Source: an uncultured Rickettsiella sp. (GTDB lineage Bacteria > Pseudomonadota > Gammaproteobacteria > Diplorickettsiales > Diplorickettsiaceae). From it: a DNA stretch of 64,000 nt. Under the pieces are notes generated by a model that made no database searches, was not told where the DNA came from, and saw nothing but the letters and a program-made list of their open reading frames with translations. The translations under genes and the position numbers were made by a program. Positions 10,193 through 19,743 of this stretch are shown here, one piece after another. The stretch spans positions 248,001-312,000 of the forward strand of contig CAMSHF010000001.1 in NCBI GenBank assembly GCA_947058615.1, written 5' to 3'. Numbering within the stretch: the first letter of the stretch is position 1; each line of letters opens with the position of its first letter.

Positions 10193-10293
10193 TGCCTTTT
10201 CAAAAATTGAGGTTTAGAAATTGACTTAATGTAAAGGCTTGCAATTTTTTTGCACATCTCTAAACTTAAGTTCTTCATTTTAAGAGCGGCGCT

Positions 10294-11247
10294 ATGAAAA
10301 TCGTTTTAGCCAATCCAAGGGGTTTTTGTGCCGGCGTTGATCGCGCTATAGAAATTGTCAAAAGGGCTTTAAGTCTGTTTGGCGAGCCTATCTACGTGCG
10401 TCATGAGGTAGTCCATAATCGAATTGTAGTCTCTGAGTTAGAGCAAAAAGGGGTAGTTTTCGTTGAGCAAATCAACGAAATACCCCTGGATGCCACAGCT
10501 ATTTTTAGTGCTCATGGAGTTTCTCGAGCAGTTTGGAAGGCCGCTAAGCAACGCAATTTGAGAATTTTTGATGCAACTTGCCCTTTGGTCACTAAAGTAC
10601 ATATGGAAGTGGCACGCTATAATCGTTTGGGTCAGGAATGTATACTGATTGGTCATGCCGATCATCCTGAAGTAGAGGGAAGTCTAGGACATTATGATAA
10701 TCCAACCGGCGGAATCTACTTAGTAGAAAATATTGAGGATGTTGCTGCGTTAAAAGTTAAAAATCCTCGTTTATTGAGCTATGTTACCCAAACGACCTTA
10801 TCTCTCGATGACACTAAAACTATTGTACTCGCATTGAGACGACGTTTTCCGGAAATTACTACGCCTAAAAAAGAAGATATTTGTTACGCAACACAAAATC
10901 GGCAATTAGCTGTTAAAGAATTAGCAAAACAGTGCGATATGGTATTCGTTTTAGGATCAGTTAATAGCTCGAATTCTAATCGCTTGAAGGAACTGGCCGA
11001 ACGTTTAGGGAAGCCTGCGTATTTAATTGATTCTGCTGAAGATATCCATCCGAACTGGATCATTGGGAAAGGAACTATTGGCATTACGGCTGGAGCGTCG
11101 GCGCCTGAGTTTTTAGTTCAAGGCGTTATAAACTATCTAAAAGAATTTTTTAATGGCCAAAATTGCTTGGTTTCCGAGTTGAAGGGGATAGATGAAAATG
11201 TTGCTTTTGCCTTACCACGTCAATTACGAGGTCCAGTAACTATCTAA
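10294..11247 (+). CDS. ispH: 4-hydroxy-3-methylbut-2-enyl diphosphate reductase IspH
   Basis: IspH makes IPP and DMAPP in the last step of the MEP isoprenoid pathway, using a 4Fe-4S cluster. The 317-residue protein carries the three cluster cysteines in [10 protein letters not shown] (residue 12), [12 protein letters not shown] (near 96) and ICYATQNRQ (near 197). It also has the substrate histidines in VRHEVVHN and SAHGVS, and TQTTLS. It stands alone after the ankyrin gene, with its own 100-base upstream gap. Its isoprenoid product feeds ubiquinone synthesis, whose genes lie just upstream. Confidence 0.97.
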   Translation: MKIVLANPRGFCAGVDRAIEIVKRALSLFGEPIYVRHEVVHNRIVVSELEQKGVVFVEQINEIPLDATAIFSAHGVSRAVWKAAKQRNLRIFDATCPLVTKVHMEVARYNRLGQECILIGHADHPEVEGSLGHYDNPTGGIYLVENIEDVAALKVKNPRLLSYVTQTTLSLDDTKTIVLALRRRFPEITTPKKEDICYATQNRQLAVKELAKQCDMVFVLGSVNSSNSNRLKELAERLGKPAYLIDSAEDIHPNWIIGKGTIGITAGASAPEFLVQGVINYLKEFFNGQNCLVSELKGIDENVAFALPRQLRGPVTI

Positions 11248-11456
11248 ACTGAAAACAATACGCTAATGTTTCTCAATAATTGATAGAACTATTTTTTTAC
11301 TTCCCAAAAAATATCTGAATTAGCTTCCTACCTAAGGATTTTGCTAATAATTTTCTTGGCATATTTAATCTCCTTGAAACCAAGGGAAGTGGTAGCAGTA
11401 GAAAACTTTTTTCATCAATTAATGCACTTACACTACATGTTTATCACTAATATAAA

Positions 11457-11846
11457 TTACCAGCATTGCTTAGAACCATTACCCGCATTATTTTTCTCTC
11501 CTAATTCATTAAGCATAAAAAGATAACATTCTGAATCAGAAAATGTAGATTGAGCGGATAGTTGGTAAGTGCTCTCTGTGCTTTTTAAAGCTAATTGATA
11601 AAAATGTCTATCAGTCATATTTTTTAAATGTAATTTATCAAAGCTTGCATTTTTGTAGCTATTATTATTTGCAAGATAATAATTCTCCATATGCTGAGCA
11701 AGAATCATTAAAGCAATTTTTGCTTCTGTTCGACGGGTTTTTATTAGGACATGAGTGTAAATTGGATAGGAGATTTTAGCTAAAATACCAATTATAACTA
11801 AGACTATCAGCAGTTCAAATAAACTAAATCCATGTTCAGTATTCAA
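11457..11846 (-). CDS. Type IV pilin-like protein (PilE family)
   Basis: The 129-residue protein begins with a class III prepilin leader: EHG|FSLFELLIVLVIIGILAKISYP, with cleavage after G6, phenylalanine first and glutamate at position 5 of the mature protein. A variable globular part follows, and two cysteines near the C-terminus (CYLFML and KQCW) could form the usual D-loop disulfide. The start is a TTG at 11846 with GGAG about 10 bases upstream. No other pilus genes lie in the window, so it is an orphan here. It could be a PilE-type minor or major pilin of a type IV pilus or DNA-uptake system. Confidence 0.88.
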   Translation of the reverse strand: MNTEHGFSLFELLIVLVIIGILAKISYPIYTHVLIKTRRTEAKIALMILAQHMENYYLANNNSYKNASFDKLHLKNMTDRHFYQLALKSTESTYQLSAQSTFSDSECYLFMLNELGEKNNAGNGSKQCW

Positions 11847-11925
11847 TTTGTATAAGCTCCATTATTTTTGTAAAAGGTAAATATAAATAGAAACTTATAT
11901 AAGTTTTTATAAAATTATTAGTTTA

Positions 11926-12879
11926 TCAATAAAACCCATGAGGTAAGATGCCCAAGTTAGTACTGATTTGTTGGGCAAATGCAGCACCGATATGATCAGA
12001 AAGTTGTTCCAGGAGGCCTGGTTTGACGGTGTAATCGACTATATTTCTATTTTTAATCAATTTTCGCGATAAACTATTTAAGTCACCAAAACCGTCTATC
12101 AATCCTAAAGGTAATGCTTCTTTACCCGTCCATGCTAAACCAGAAAATAACTCCGGATTATCTTTTAATCGATTTCCACGACCTTGTTTAACAGCATTAA
12201 TAAATTGTTGATGAACGTTTTCAAGCATACGTTCCGCAATAAGTTTTTCGTCCAATTTTTCAGGTGAGAAAGGATCTAAAAAGCCTTTATGCTCTCCTGC
12301 TATTAATAAGCGCCGCTCAACACCTACTTTCTTCATGGTATCAACAAAACCAAATCCATCCATTAAAACACCAATCGAGCCAACTAAGCTAGAAGGATTA
12401 GCATAAATAGCGTCGCTGGCTGAGGCTATGTAATAAGCAGCAGAAGCGCAAAGATCATCACATACTGTATACAGTTTAGTCTTAGGGTATTGGTGACGTA
12501 GATAACAAATTTCATCATAAATCTGTGCGGCTTGTACTGGGCTGCCACCAGGACTATTGATACGTAAAATAACGGCACGAGTATTTTTATCTTCGAAAGC
12601 GTTTTGCAGGCCTTCAATTACATTGTCGGCACTCGCAGTTGAATTGTCATCGATAATTCCTTTTATATCAATGAGACTAATATGGGCTTTTGCTTTTGAA
12701 GCCGTGGGAAGATTTGTTGGCCATAATTCAAATAACAGACATAAAAAAATTATAAAAAATAAGAATTTAAAGAAAATATTCCACCGTCTTTTCCGGCATT
12801 GTTCTTTCAGGTTATTAAAAAGTAACTTTTCTAGAGTTTTACGCTGCCACTGTGGATCATCTAATAATTTTTTTACCAT
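11926..12879 (-). CDS. sppA: Signal peptide peptidase SppA-type S49 protease, short form
   Basis: S49 proteases cut leftover signal peptides in the inner membrane. At 317 residues this is the short one-domain form and not the 618-residue E. coli tandem form. It has an N-terminal membrane anchor (FFKFLFFIIFLCLLFELWP, about residues 36-54), the oxyanion region RINSPGGSPVQAAQIYDEI, the nucleophile serine region CASAAYYIASASDAI, GSIGVLMDGFG, and a lysine in AGEHKGFLDPF that fits the catalytic base. GAGG lies 5 bases before the ATG. It is transcribed towards the pilin gene and divergently from clpB. Confidence 0.9.
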   Translation of the reverse strand: MVKKLLDDPQWQRKTLEKLLFNNLKEQCRKRRWNIFFKFLFFIIFLCLLFELWPTNLPTASKAKAHISLIDIKGIIDDNSTASADNVIEGLQNAFEDKNTRAVILRINSPGGSPVQAAQIYDEICYLRHQYPKTKLYTVCDDLCASAAYYIASASDAIYANPSSLVGSIGVLMDGFGFVDTMKKVGVERRLLIAGEHKGFLDPFSPEKLDEKLIAERMLENVHQQFINAVKQGRGNRLKDNPELFSGLAWTGKEALPLGLIDGFGDLNSLSRKLIKNRNIVDYTVKPGLLEQLSDHIGAAFAQQISTNLGILPHGFY

Positions 12880-13146
12880 AAAACCTCTAAAATGCTCAAA
12901 TCTAAGAAAAAGTTGTGCTTAGTTTACCTCTTTTTTATTTACGGGAACATATTGAAGGGGCAGTTTTGAATTTTTCTTTTGTTTTAAAGACCAAGAATGC
13001 ATGGTGAATGCTTTTGAGGTTAAATCTTAAACTAACCTAATACCTAAATATAGGGATGGTAATCTATTTTTTAAAAAATTGACTTGATTTTTTCTAATTA
13101 GACTAAACTATTTATAAGACAGAGATAGTGATGACTAGAGGAAAAT

Positions 13147-15759
13147 ATGAGTCTTAATAAATTGACCAGTCAGTTTCAAAACGCTTTGGCGGAATCTCAA
13201 TCAATTGCTATAGGTCGAGATAATCCATCTATTGAACCTGTTCATTTGATGTCTGCTTTGTTACAACAAGAAAATGGCACAGTCAGACCTTTGTTAAGTA
13301 AAGCTAATGTTAATTTAGATCAATTAACTAAAAGTTTAGATGAGGCGATGGCGCATTTACCTAAAGTAGAGTCTTCGACTCCTGGTGAAATTTATCCTTC
13401 CAAAGACTTTACCCGTTTATTAAATGTATCGGATAAGCTTGCACAACAAAGAAAAGATGAATATATATCGAGCGAATTATTTGTACTAGCCGTTGTGGAC
13501 GATAAAAATAATTTGGGTGAATTATTAAGAAAGGCCGGTGCTAGCAGGATCCTAATTGAGAAAGCAATAAAGGATATACGAGGAGGGGAAGCAGTGAATG
13601 ATCCGGAAGCTGAAGGACGTCGAAAGGCTTTAGAAAAGTACACGATAGACCTAACGGCGCAAGCATCGCAGGGAAAGCTTGATCCAGTGATTGGCCGAGA
13701 TGATGTGATTCGTCGCACGATTCAAGTTTTACAAAGACGAACTAAAAATAATCCGGTGCTTATTGGTGAGCCGGGTGTAGGTAAAACCGCTGTAGTGGAA
13801 GGGCTTGCACAACGTATTATAAATCATGAAGTTCCAGAAGGATTAAGAAACAAACGTTTATTGGCTTTAGATATGGGCTCGTTGATAGCTGGTGCTAAAT
13901 ATCGGGGAGAATTTGAAGAGCGGTTAAAAGCGGTTTTGAATGAGCTGTCAAAGCAAGAAGGACAAATTATTTTATTTATAGATGAATTGCATACTATGGT
14001 CGGCGCCGGGAAAGCGGAAGGTGCTATGGATGCTGGCAATATGTTAAAACCTGCTTTAGCAAGAGGCCAGTTACATTGTATTGGGGCGACTACTTTAAAT
14101 GAATATCGGAATTACATTGAAAAAGATGCTGCATTAGAACGCCGTTTCCAAAAAATTTTAGTAGATGAGCCTAGTGTTGAAGATACTATAGCCATTTTAC
14201 GTGGTTTAAAACAACGTTATGAGATTCACCATGGTGTAGAAATTATGGATTCTGCTATCGTTTCAGCAGCTACTTTGTCCCATCGTTATATTTCTGATAG
14301 AAACTTACCTGATAAAGCGATCGATCTTATCGATGAAGCGGCCAGTCGAATTAGAATTGAAATAGATTCAAAGCCTGAAAAATTGGATCGCTTAGATAGA
14401 CGATTAATTCAATTAAAGATTGAGCGAGAAGCTTTAAAAAAAGAAACGGATGAGTCTTCTAAGATGAGATTGAAAAATTTAGAAAATGAAATTACAGGGC
14501 TTTCAAAAAAATATGCTGATCTTAATGAAGTTTGGAAAGCTGAAAAAGCTACCTTGCAGGGCGAACAAAAAATTAAAAGCGAGCTTGAAAAGGCCCAATT
14601 TGAGTTAGAAAAAGCACGCCGGGCGGGAGATCTAAATCGGATGTCCGAATTACAATATGGTCATATTCCTGACTTAGAGAAAAAACTACTTGCTGCTCAA
14701 AAAATAGAGAAAAAAGAGGAGCCTCATCTATTACGTAATAAAGTGAGTGAGAAAGAAATTGCTGAAATTGTTTCACAGTGGACAGGTATTCCTGTGGCCA
14801 AGATGTTAGAAGGTGAACGAGAAAAACTGCTTCATATGGAAAATGCACTTCATAAACGCGTGATTGGACAAGATGAAGCAATTTCTGTTGTAGCTAATGC
14901 GATTCGCCGTTCTCGTGCAGGTTTATCCGATCCTAAGCGTCCAATAGGATCGTTTATTTTTTCAGGACCAACCGGTGTCGGTAAAACCGAAGTTTGCAAA
15001 GCCTTAGCAGGATTTTTGTTTGATTCTGACGATGCAATGGTACGCTTAGATATGTCGGAATTTATGGAAAAACATTCTGTTTCCCGTTTAGTTGGGGCGC
15101 CTCCAGGATATGTCGGTTATGAAGAAGGGGGTTATCTTACTGAAGCAGTTCGTCGGAAACCTTATTCAGTTGTTCTTCTGGACGAAATTGAAAAAGCGCA
15201 CGCAGATGTTTTTAATATTTTATTACAAGTACTAGATGATGGACGCTTAACTGATGGACATGGGCGTACAGTAGATTTTCGTAATACCGTAATAGTGATG
15301 ACATCCAATTTAGGTTCGCAGATTATTCAAGAGTTGACATCAAAAAAAGATTACGCGGCATTAAAAAATACGCTAATGAATATTATTTCCCAGCATTTTC
15401 GTCCAGAATTTATTAATCGGATTGATGAAGTGGTTGTATTTCATGCCTTAAATCAAAACCAGATCCATGCGATTACAGAAATTCAATTGCAACAATTACG
15501 TCAACGTCTCAAAGAGCGAGATTTACAATTAGAAGTGAGCGAAACTGCGGTTGATCATATTGCTAAAATGGGGTATGACCCTATTTATGGAGCTCGACCC
15601 TTAAAACGCACCATACAGCAGGAATTGGAAAATCCAATTGCCAAAGATATGCTCGAGGAAAAATTTTTACCTGGAGATAAAATTTTTGTAGACTATGTGG
15701 ACGAGAAAATAACATTAGCATCGAAGAAAACAAAAGATAAAGCCAAAAAGAAAAATTAA
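13147..15759 (+). CDS. clpB: Chaperone ClpB (Hsp100 disaggregase)
   Basis: ClpB works with DnaK to extract proteins from aggregates. The 870-residue protein has all parts: the N-terminal repeat domain (1-145), NBD1 with Walker [14 protein letters not shown] near 206 and Walker B LFIDELHT, the coiled-coil M domain (about 410-530), NBD2 with Walker [10 protein letters not shown] near 610 and sensor [10 protein letters not shown] near 815, and a basic tail. AGAGGA lies 5 bases before the ATG. A heat-shock promoter is expected; I see only a weak CTTGATT element near 13083 and do not claim it. Confidence 0.98.
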   Translation: MSLNKLTSQFQNALAESQSIAIGRDNPSIEPVHLMSALLQQENGTVRPLLSKANVNLDQLTKSLDEAMAHLPKVESSTPGEIYPSKDFTRLLNVSDKLAQQRKDEYISSELFVLAVVDDKNNLGELLRKAGASRILIEKAIKDIRGGEAVNDPEAEGRRKALEKYTIDLTAQASQGKLDPVIGRDDVIRRTIQVLQRRTKNNPVLIGEPGVGKTAVVEGLAQRIINHEVPEGLRNKRLLALDMGSLIAGAKYRGEFEERLKAVLNELSKQEGQIILFIDELHTMVGAGKAEGAMDAGNMLKPALARGQLHCIGATTLNEYRNYIEKDAALERRFQKILVDEPSVEDTIAILRGLKQRYEIHHGVEIMDSAIVSAATLSHRYISDRNLPDKAIDLIDEAASRIRIEIDSKPEKLDRLDRRLIQLKIEREALKKETDESSKMRLKNLENEITGLSKKYADLNEVWKAEKATLQGEQKIKSELEKAQFELEKARRAGDLNRMSELQYGHIPDLEKKLLAAQKIEKKEEPHLLRNKVSEKEIAEIVSQWTGIPVAKMLEGEREKLLHMENALHKRVIGQDEAISVVANAIRRSRAGLSDPKRPIGSFIFSGPTGVGKTEVCKALAGFLFDSDDAMVRLDMSEFMEKHSVSRLVGAPPGYVGYEEGGYLTEAVRRKPYSVVLLDEIEKAHADVFNILLQVLDDGRLTDGHGRTVDFRNTVIVMTSNLGSQIIQELTSKKDYAALKNTLMNIISQHFRPEFINRIDEVVVFHALNQNQIHAITEIQLQQLRQRLKERDLQLEVSETAVDHIAKMGYDPIYGARPLKRTIQQELENPIAKDMLEEKFLPGDKIFVDYVDEKITLASKKTKDKAKKKN

Positions 15760-15875
15760 TTTTTATTTAAATTCAATGTGGGAGATAAATACATAGGATT
15801 CTTGGTAATATTAAAATAAGGAGAATTTTTTCCTGGCTTAAATCCATTTGTATAATGCGACCACGTTATAAAAAA

Positions 15876-17243
15876 TCAGATAGATTGTGCCAAGTCTGTA
15901 GCATAACCTAAATAGTTAGCGGGTGATAATTCAAGTAAATTCTTTTTTACATTGTCAGGTATTTTTAAGCTATTAATAAATTGATGAAGGGTTTTTTGAT
16001 TAATTTTTTTACCTTGTGTCAATGCTTTTAATTGTTCATAAGGCATTTCAGTAGCATACCGTCTTAAAATGGTTTGTATCGCTTCAGCCAAAATTTCCCA
16101 ATGTTGGTTAAGATCTTCAAGTAATTTTCTTTCATCAATAGAAATTTTTTCTAAACCAGAATATAAACTTTTATAAGCAATTAAATTATATGCAAATGCG
16201 GTGCCAAGGTTACGCAATAGGGTAGAGTCGCGTAAATCTCGTTGCCAACGAGAAATAGGTAAGGTTCTAGAAAAATGTTGGTATAAACTATTCGCTAAAC
16301 TAAGATTACCTTCAGAATTTTCAAAGTCAATGGGATTAATTTTGTGTGGCATAGTGGATGAACCTATTTCACCCATTTTGGTTTTTTGCTTGAAATAGCC
16401 TAAAGAAATATAACTCCAGCAATCAGCAGCTAAATTAATTAGTATGTTATTAATTCGTTTTAAACTATCACAGTATTCTGCCATATAGTCATGTGGCTCT
16501 ATCTGTGTGGTATAAGGAATCCAATGTAAACCTAAGCTCTCTACAAATTTTTTGCAGAGTTCAGGCCAGTTAATATCAGGGTAAGCAGCACGATGAGCAT
16601 TATAGTTACCAATAGCGCCATTAAATTTACCCTGTAATTTTACTTCAGCAAATAAATTTTTTTGTTCGACTAAGCGATAGGTAAAATTAGCTAATTCTTT
16701 ACCCATCGTCGTAGGTACAGCAGCCTGCCCGTGCGTACGTCCCAACATTGGGTGTGTAGCATATTGATGAGAATATTTTTTTAAACAAGTAACAAGTTTC
16801 AAAATTGAAGGGAGTAAATGTTGAACTCGTACCTCTTTGAGCATTAACGCATAAGCCAAATTATTAATATCATCAGAGGTACAGCCAAAATGAATAAATT
16901 CACGAATAGGTTCTAACTCAGGATTTTTAGCTAATTTCTCTTTCAAGAAATACTCCACGGCTTTAACATCGTGACGAGTCGTTTCTTCAAGGGTTTTTAT
17001 TTTTTCAGCATCTTTTAAATTAAAATTTTCAACAATATGATTTAATTGTTGCTGAGTGGATGAAGAAAATTCAGGAATTTCCTTAATGCCGGAATGTTCA
17101 GCAAGTGTTTGTAACCAGCGTATTTCAATGAGCACTCTGAAGTAAATTAAGCCATATTCACTACATAAAGAGCGCAAAGCCTCGGTTTTATCGGAGTAAC
17201 GACCATCAATAGGAGAAATTGCAGTTAAAGGATTGAGTTGCAC
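15876..17243 (-). CDS. purB: Adenylosuccinate lyase
   Basis: PurB cleaves SAICAR and adenylosuccinate in purine synthesis. The 455-residue protein is of the gammaproteobacterial type: start LTAISPIDGRYSDK, HDVKAVEYFLKEK, FGCTSDDINNLAYAL, LGRTHGQAAVPTTMGKEL and the fumarase-superfamily signature GEIGSSTMPHKINPIDFENS. The start is a GTG at 17243 with GAGG at 5-8 bases upstream. It follows hpf by 22 bases and is probably co-transcribed with it. Confidence 0.97.
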   Translation of the reverse strand: MQLNPLTAISPIDGRYSDKTEALRSLCSEYGLIYFRVLIEIRWLQTLAEHSGIKEIPEFSSSTQQQLNHIVENFNLKDAEKIKTLEETTRHDVKAVEYFLKEKLAKNPELEPIREFIHFGCTSDDINNLAYALMLKEVRVQHLLPSILKLVTCLKKYSHQYATHPMLGRTHGQAAVPTTMGKELANFTYRLVEQKNLFAEVKLQGKFNGAIGNYNAHRAAYPDINWPELCKKFVESLGLHWIPYTTQIEPHDYMAEYCDSLKRINNILINLAADCWSYISLGYFKQKTKMGEIGSSTMPHKINPIDFENSEGNLSLANSLYQHFSRTLPISRWQRDLRDSTLLRNLGTAFAYNLIAYKSLYSGLEKISIDERKLLEDLNQHWEILAEAIQTILRRYATEMPYEQLKALTQGKKINQKTLHQFINSLKIPDNVKKNLLELSPANYLGYATDLAQSI

Positions 17244-17265
17244 TGGGGCCTCGATAAATATTTAT

Positions 17266-17601
17266 TTACAGTTCTTCAGATTCCTCAGGGCCAAATTTTT
17301 CTGACCTATCATGTCTTTTTTCTTTGATTTTTTGTTTATGTTTGTTGATTTGTTGTTCTATTTTATCAATTAGATCATCAATAGCGGGGTATAAACTTTC
17401 ATTTTTGGCACTCGCATAAAACTCAGTGCCATGCGTATCGACCAGGGCTTTAGCAACTTGATCCAAATTTTCCAGACTTAAAGTGACATGTATAGCGGTT
17501 GTTTTATTGGTTATTCGTTCAAGTCGTTTAAATTTGTCTAAAATATAGTGCTTTAAAGCATCAGTAACTTTGATGCCGCCGTCTGTAATAGTAATTTGCA
17601 T
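17266..17601 (-). CDS. hpf: Ribosome hibernation-promoting factor (HPF/YfiA family)
   Basis: HPF binds the 30S subunit and keeps ribosomes dormant in stationary phase. The 111-residue protein is the short form with the MQITITDGGIKVTDALKHYI start, a basic helix (DLIDKIEQQINKHKQKIKEKRHD) and an acidic tail. GAGGG lies 4 bases before the ATG. In many proteobacteria the order is lptA-lptB-rpoN-hpf-ptsN; here hpf follows lptB directly and rpoN is missing. Confidence 0.93.
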   Translation of the reverse strand: MQITITDGGIKVTDALKHYILDKFKRLERITNKTTAIHVTLSLENLDQVAKALVDTHGTEFYASAKNESLYPAIDDLIDKIEQQINKHKQKIKEKRHDRSEKFGPEESEEL

Positions 17602-17645
17602 TGAGCCCTCTATCTTTATAATGTATTGTCTTTAATATTATTCTG

Positions 17646-17682
17646 ATACCACTAAAGACTATGGTATAGTATAGATTATACC
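17646..17682. promoter_or_regulatory. Overlapping palindromes upstream of hpf
   Basis: In the 193-base gap between lptB and hpf two inverted repeats overlap: ATACCA (17646-17651) with TGGTAT (17662-17667), and GGTATA (17663-17668) with TATACC (17677-17682). Read on the minus strand, TATAAT inside this region could be a -10 box for hpf. Operator or promoter function is inferred. The rest of the gap shows no rpoN remnant that I can recognise. Confidence 0.3.
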
Positions 17683-17794
17683 TTACGGTGTGGTAGTAAA
17701 GTAGATATAGTCTATGAATAGAACTTTTAAAGCTATTTTATGTAGGCATTGATCAAAATTTAATCGTGCAGTAACTCGATTTAAAGATGCTTGT

Positions 17795-18520
17795 CTAAAG
17801 ATCAAACTCATGACCAAGATAGATCTCCCTGACACGTTGATTACTCAATACTTCTTTTGGTGTGCCTACATAAATAGTCTCTCCTTCGCTGACTATATAA
17901 GCTCGTTTACAAATTGTTAATGTTTCTCGAACATTGTGGTCGGTAATCAAGACACCAATACCTCGTCGGCTAAGATGGGTAATCATACGTTTAATGTCTA
18001 CCACAGAAATAGGATCGATGCCAGCAAAAGGTTCGTCCAGTAGCATGAATTTGGGTTCCATAGCTAAAGCACGTGCAATTTCCACTCGACGACGCTCACC
18101 TCCTGATAAGCTAATTCCTAATGTATCGCGTATATGAGTGATATGAAATTCATGGAGTAAATTTTCTAAATGTTGTTTACGTTGCTCTTTTGAAAGATCT
18201 CTACGTAACTGGAGAATAGCAAGAATATTATCAGCGACAGATAGTTTACGAAATATTGAAGCTTCTTGAGGCAAATAACCAATACCTGCTTTAGCGCGTG
18301 CATGCATTGGTAAATGCGTAATATTACGATTATCTAACAAAATTTTACCTTGTGTGCTTTCAACTAAGCCCACAATTAGGTAAAAGCTTGTGGTTTTTCC
18401 CGCACCATTAGGGCCCAATAAACCGACTACTTCGCCGGTTTCTAGTTCCAAAGAAACATTTTTGACAACAACTCGAGAATGGTAACGTTTGGCTAAATGG
18501 ATTGCATGTAGTTTATTCAT
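17795..18520 (-). CDS. lptB: LPS export ABC transporter ATP-binding protein LptB
   Basis: LptB powers extraction of LPS from the inner membrane by LptFG and transfer to the LptC-LptA bridge. The 241-residue ATPase has Walker [14 protein letters not shown] near residue 37, Q-loop [13 protein letters not shown], signature [15 protein letters not shown], Walker [14 protein letters not shown] and H-loop ITDHNVRET. Its ATG overlaps the end of lptA by 8 bases. lptF and lptG are not in the window. Confidence 0.97.
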   Translation of the reverse strand: MNKLHAIHLAKRYHSRVVVKNVSLELETGEVVGLLGPNGAGKTTSFYLIVGLVESTQGKILLDNRNITHLPMHARAKAGIGYLPQEASIFRKLSVADNILAILQLRRDLSKEQRKQHLENLLHEFHITHIRDTLGISLSGGERRRVEIARALAMEPKFMLLDEPFAGIDPISVVDIKRMITHLSRRGIGVLITDHNVRETLTICKRAYIVSEGETIYVGTPKEVLSNQRVREIYLGHEFDL

Positions 18521-19061
18521 GAGTGTACAGGTTTAGCGGAGCTATTAGTATTTGGGTATGCCCTTTTTTAGAGATAGGAGAGACAATCATTTTCTTTTTA
18601 AAATCATAATTAATTTGTGGGCCTTTAAGATGATTTTGACCTTGCACAATCTCGGCATTTCCCACGGCTTCTAACCAATCTTTTTGGGGATAATAATAGA
18701 TCGTATTTCCAGTAGCAATTAATTTAGGTTGATTAGGGAATATCGGTGCGCGATAACGCGCGGGGTTACCAATAGCAGTTATCTTGTTGATTTGTCCATT
18801 TGGGTCAGAATAGCTGATGGCATAATCTGCAGTTAACACACCCGATTCTTGGGTTATTTTAATATGTCCCTGGTAGACGCCTAACTTTATTTCATTATTA
18901 TAGGACAGCGTGTCCGATTCAAAATAAATAGTTTTTCCCAGATCTTGTTGATCAGCCCAGAGGCTCCCCGAAAAAATAAAAGTTATTAATATAATTAGGC
19001 ATAACAGTGGATAATTAAAGTTTATTTTAAGTAGTTTTTTTAAGTGATTTTGAATCCACAT
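18513..19061 (-). CDS. lptA: LPS transport periplasmic protein LptA
   Basis: LptA forms the periplasmic bridge carrying LPS to the outer membrane. The protein has an N-terminal hydrophobic signal ([18 protein letters not shown]) and the OstA-like beta fold ([30 protein letters not shown] and [21 protein letters not shown]). I prefer the ATG at 19061 (182 residues), because GAGG lies 6 bases upstream; an ATG at 19073 adds four residues. It lies between lptC and lptB in the usual order. Confidence 0.92.
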   Translation of the reverse strand: MWIQNHLKKLLKINFNYPLLCLIILITFIFSGSLWADQQDLGKTIYFESDTLSYNNEIKLGVYQGHIKITQESGVLTADYAISYSDPNGQINKITAIGNPARYRAPIFPNQPKLIATGNTIYYYPQKDWLEAVGNAEIVQGQNHLKGPQINYDFKKKMIVSPISKKGHTQILIAPLNLYTHE

Positions 19062-19076
19062 CTTAAACCTCATTGG

Positions 19077-19643
19077 CTATTTTGTAGATTTGAATTGACC
19101 TCTTACTTGAGATAAAAGCTGGATCGTTTTTGTACTAAAATTAGCATGGAGCCCTACGGCATGTATCTCCTGATTTGCCTGAGTTATTACAATAGGCGCG
19201 GAGGTATCAGCCGTTTTTTCTTTAAGATGAATATTTAAACTGGATGTCGTTAAGATTGAGATAATTTTATTATTTGACCCTTGCTTTTGTTCAAGTTTGA
19301 CATTATTCCAAAGTTGTAAAAGACCTTTATCTTCTTTTAGTTTGCCATAGCGAGATGAAAGTTGCCATGATTCATTTTTTTTTAAAAATAAAGTGAATAA
19401 AGGGGTGGTAAGTGAAATACTAGCCTCTAGGGGATAATGGATGGATAAAGGAGTGTTTAATTGATCATAGAGATTACCCGATTTATCGGTATGATAAACT
19501 ATGATCTGAGTTGCGTAAGAATCAGGCCGATTGCCTAAAAACGTAGCGCTTATAGGTCGAGTCAATTGTAGCCATGTATACCAAGTACCCAGTAAAATAA
19601 GGGAAATAAGAATAAGGTTAACAAATAGAGTCTTAGAAAACAT
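19077..19643 (-). CDS. lptC: LPS export protein LptC
   Basis: LptC is the inner-membrane anchored partner that receives LPS from LptBFG and passes it to LptA. The 188-residue protein has one N-terminal span (LILISLILLGTWYTWLQL) and a periplasmic LptC-like jellyroll, with LLQLWNNVKLEQ and VVITQANQEIHAVGLHANF style repeats. Sequence conservation is low as in most LptC proteins. Position before lptA and after kdsD supports the call. kdsC, often found just upstream, is absent. Confidence 0.9.
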   Translation of the reverse strand: MFSKTLFVNLILISLILLGTWYTWLQLTRPISATFLGNRPDSYATQIIVYHTDKSGNLYDQLNTPLSIHYPLEASISLTTPLFTLFLKKNESWQLSSRYGKLKEDKGLLQLWNNVKLEQKQGSNNKIISILTTSSLNIHLKEKTADTSAPIVITQANQEIHAVGLHANFSTKTIQLLSQVRGQFKSTK

Positions 19644-19743
19644 ACTAAATAAATACGCTAGCTTAAATAATTTGATTATCGTTTTGTATTTTGAATTCTG
19701 ATGTTAGTAACCTTTCCCCACTCGCAGTTTTTTATAATTAATC

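Noticed and set aside
11341-11526. 61-codon plus-strand frame overlapping the pilin gene end
   Set aside because: It runs antisense into a clear pilin gene and has no supporting start signal.
13079-13116. Possible heat-shock promoter before clpB
   Set aside because: CTTGATT is present but the -10 element does not resemble the sigma-32 consensus.
14573-14881. 102-codon minus-strand frame inside clpB
   Set aside because: It is an antisense shadow of the clpB coiled-coil region.
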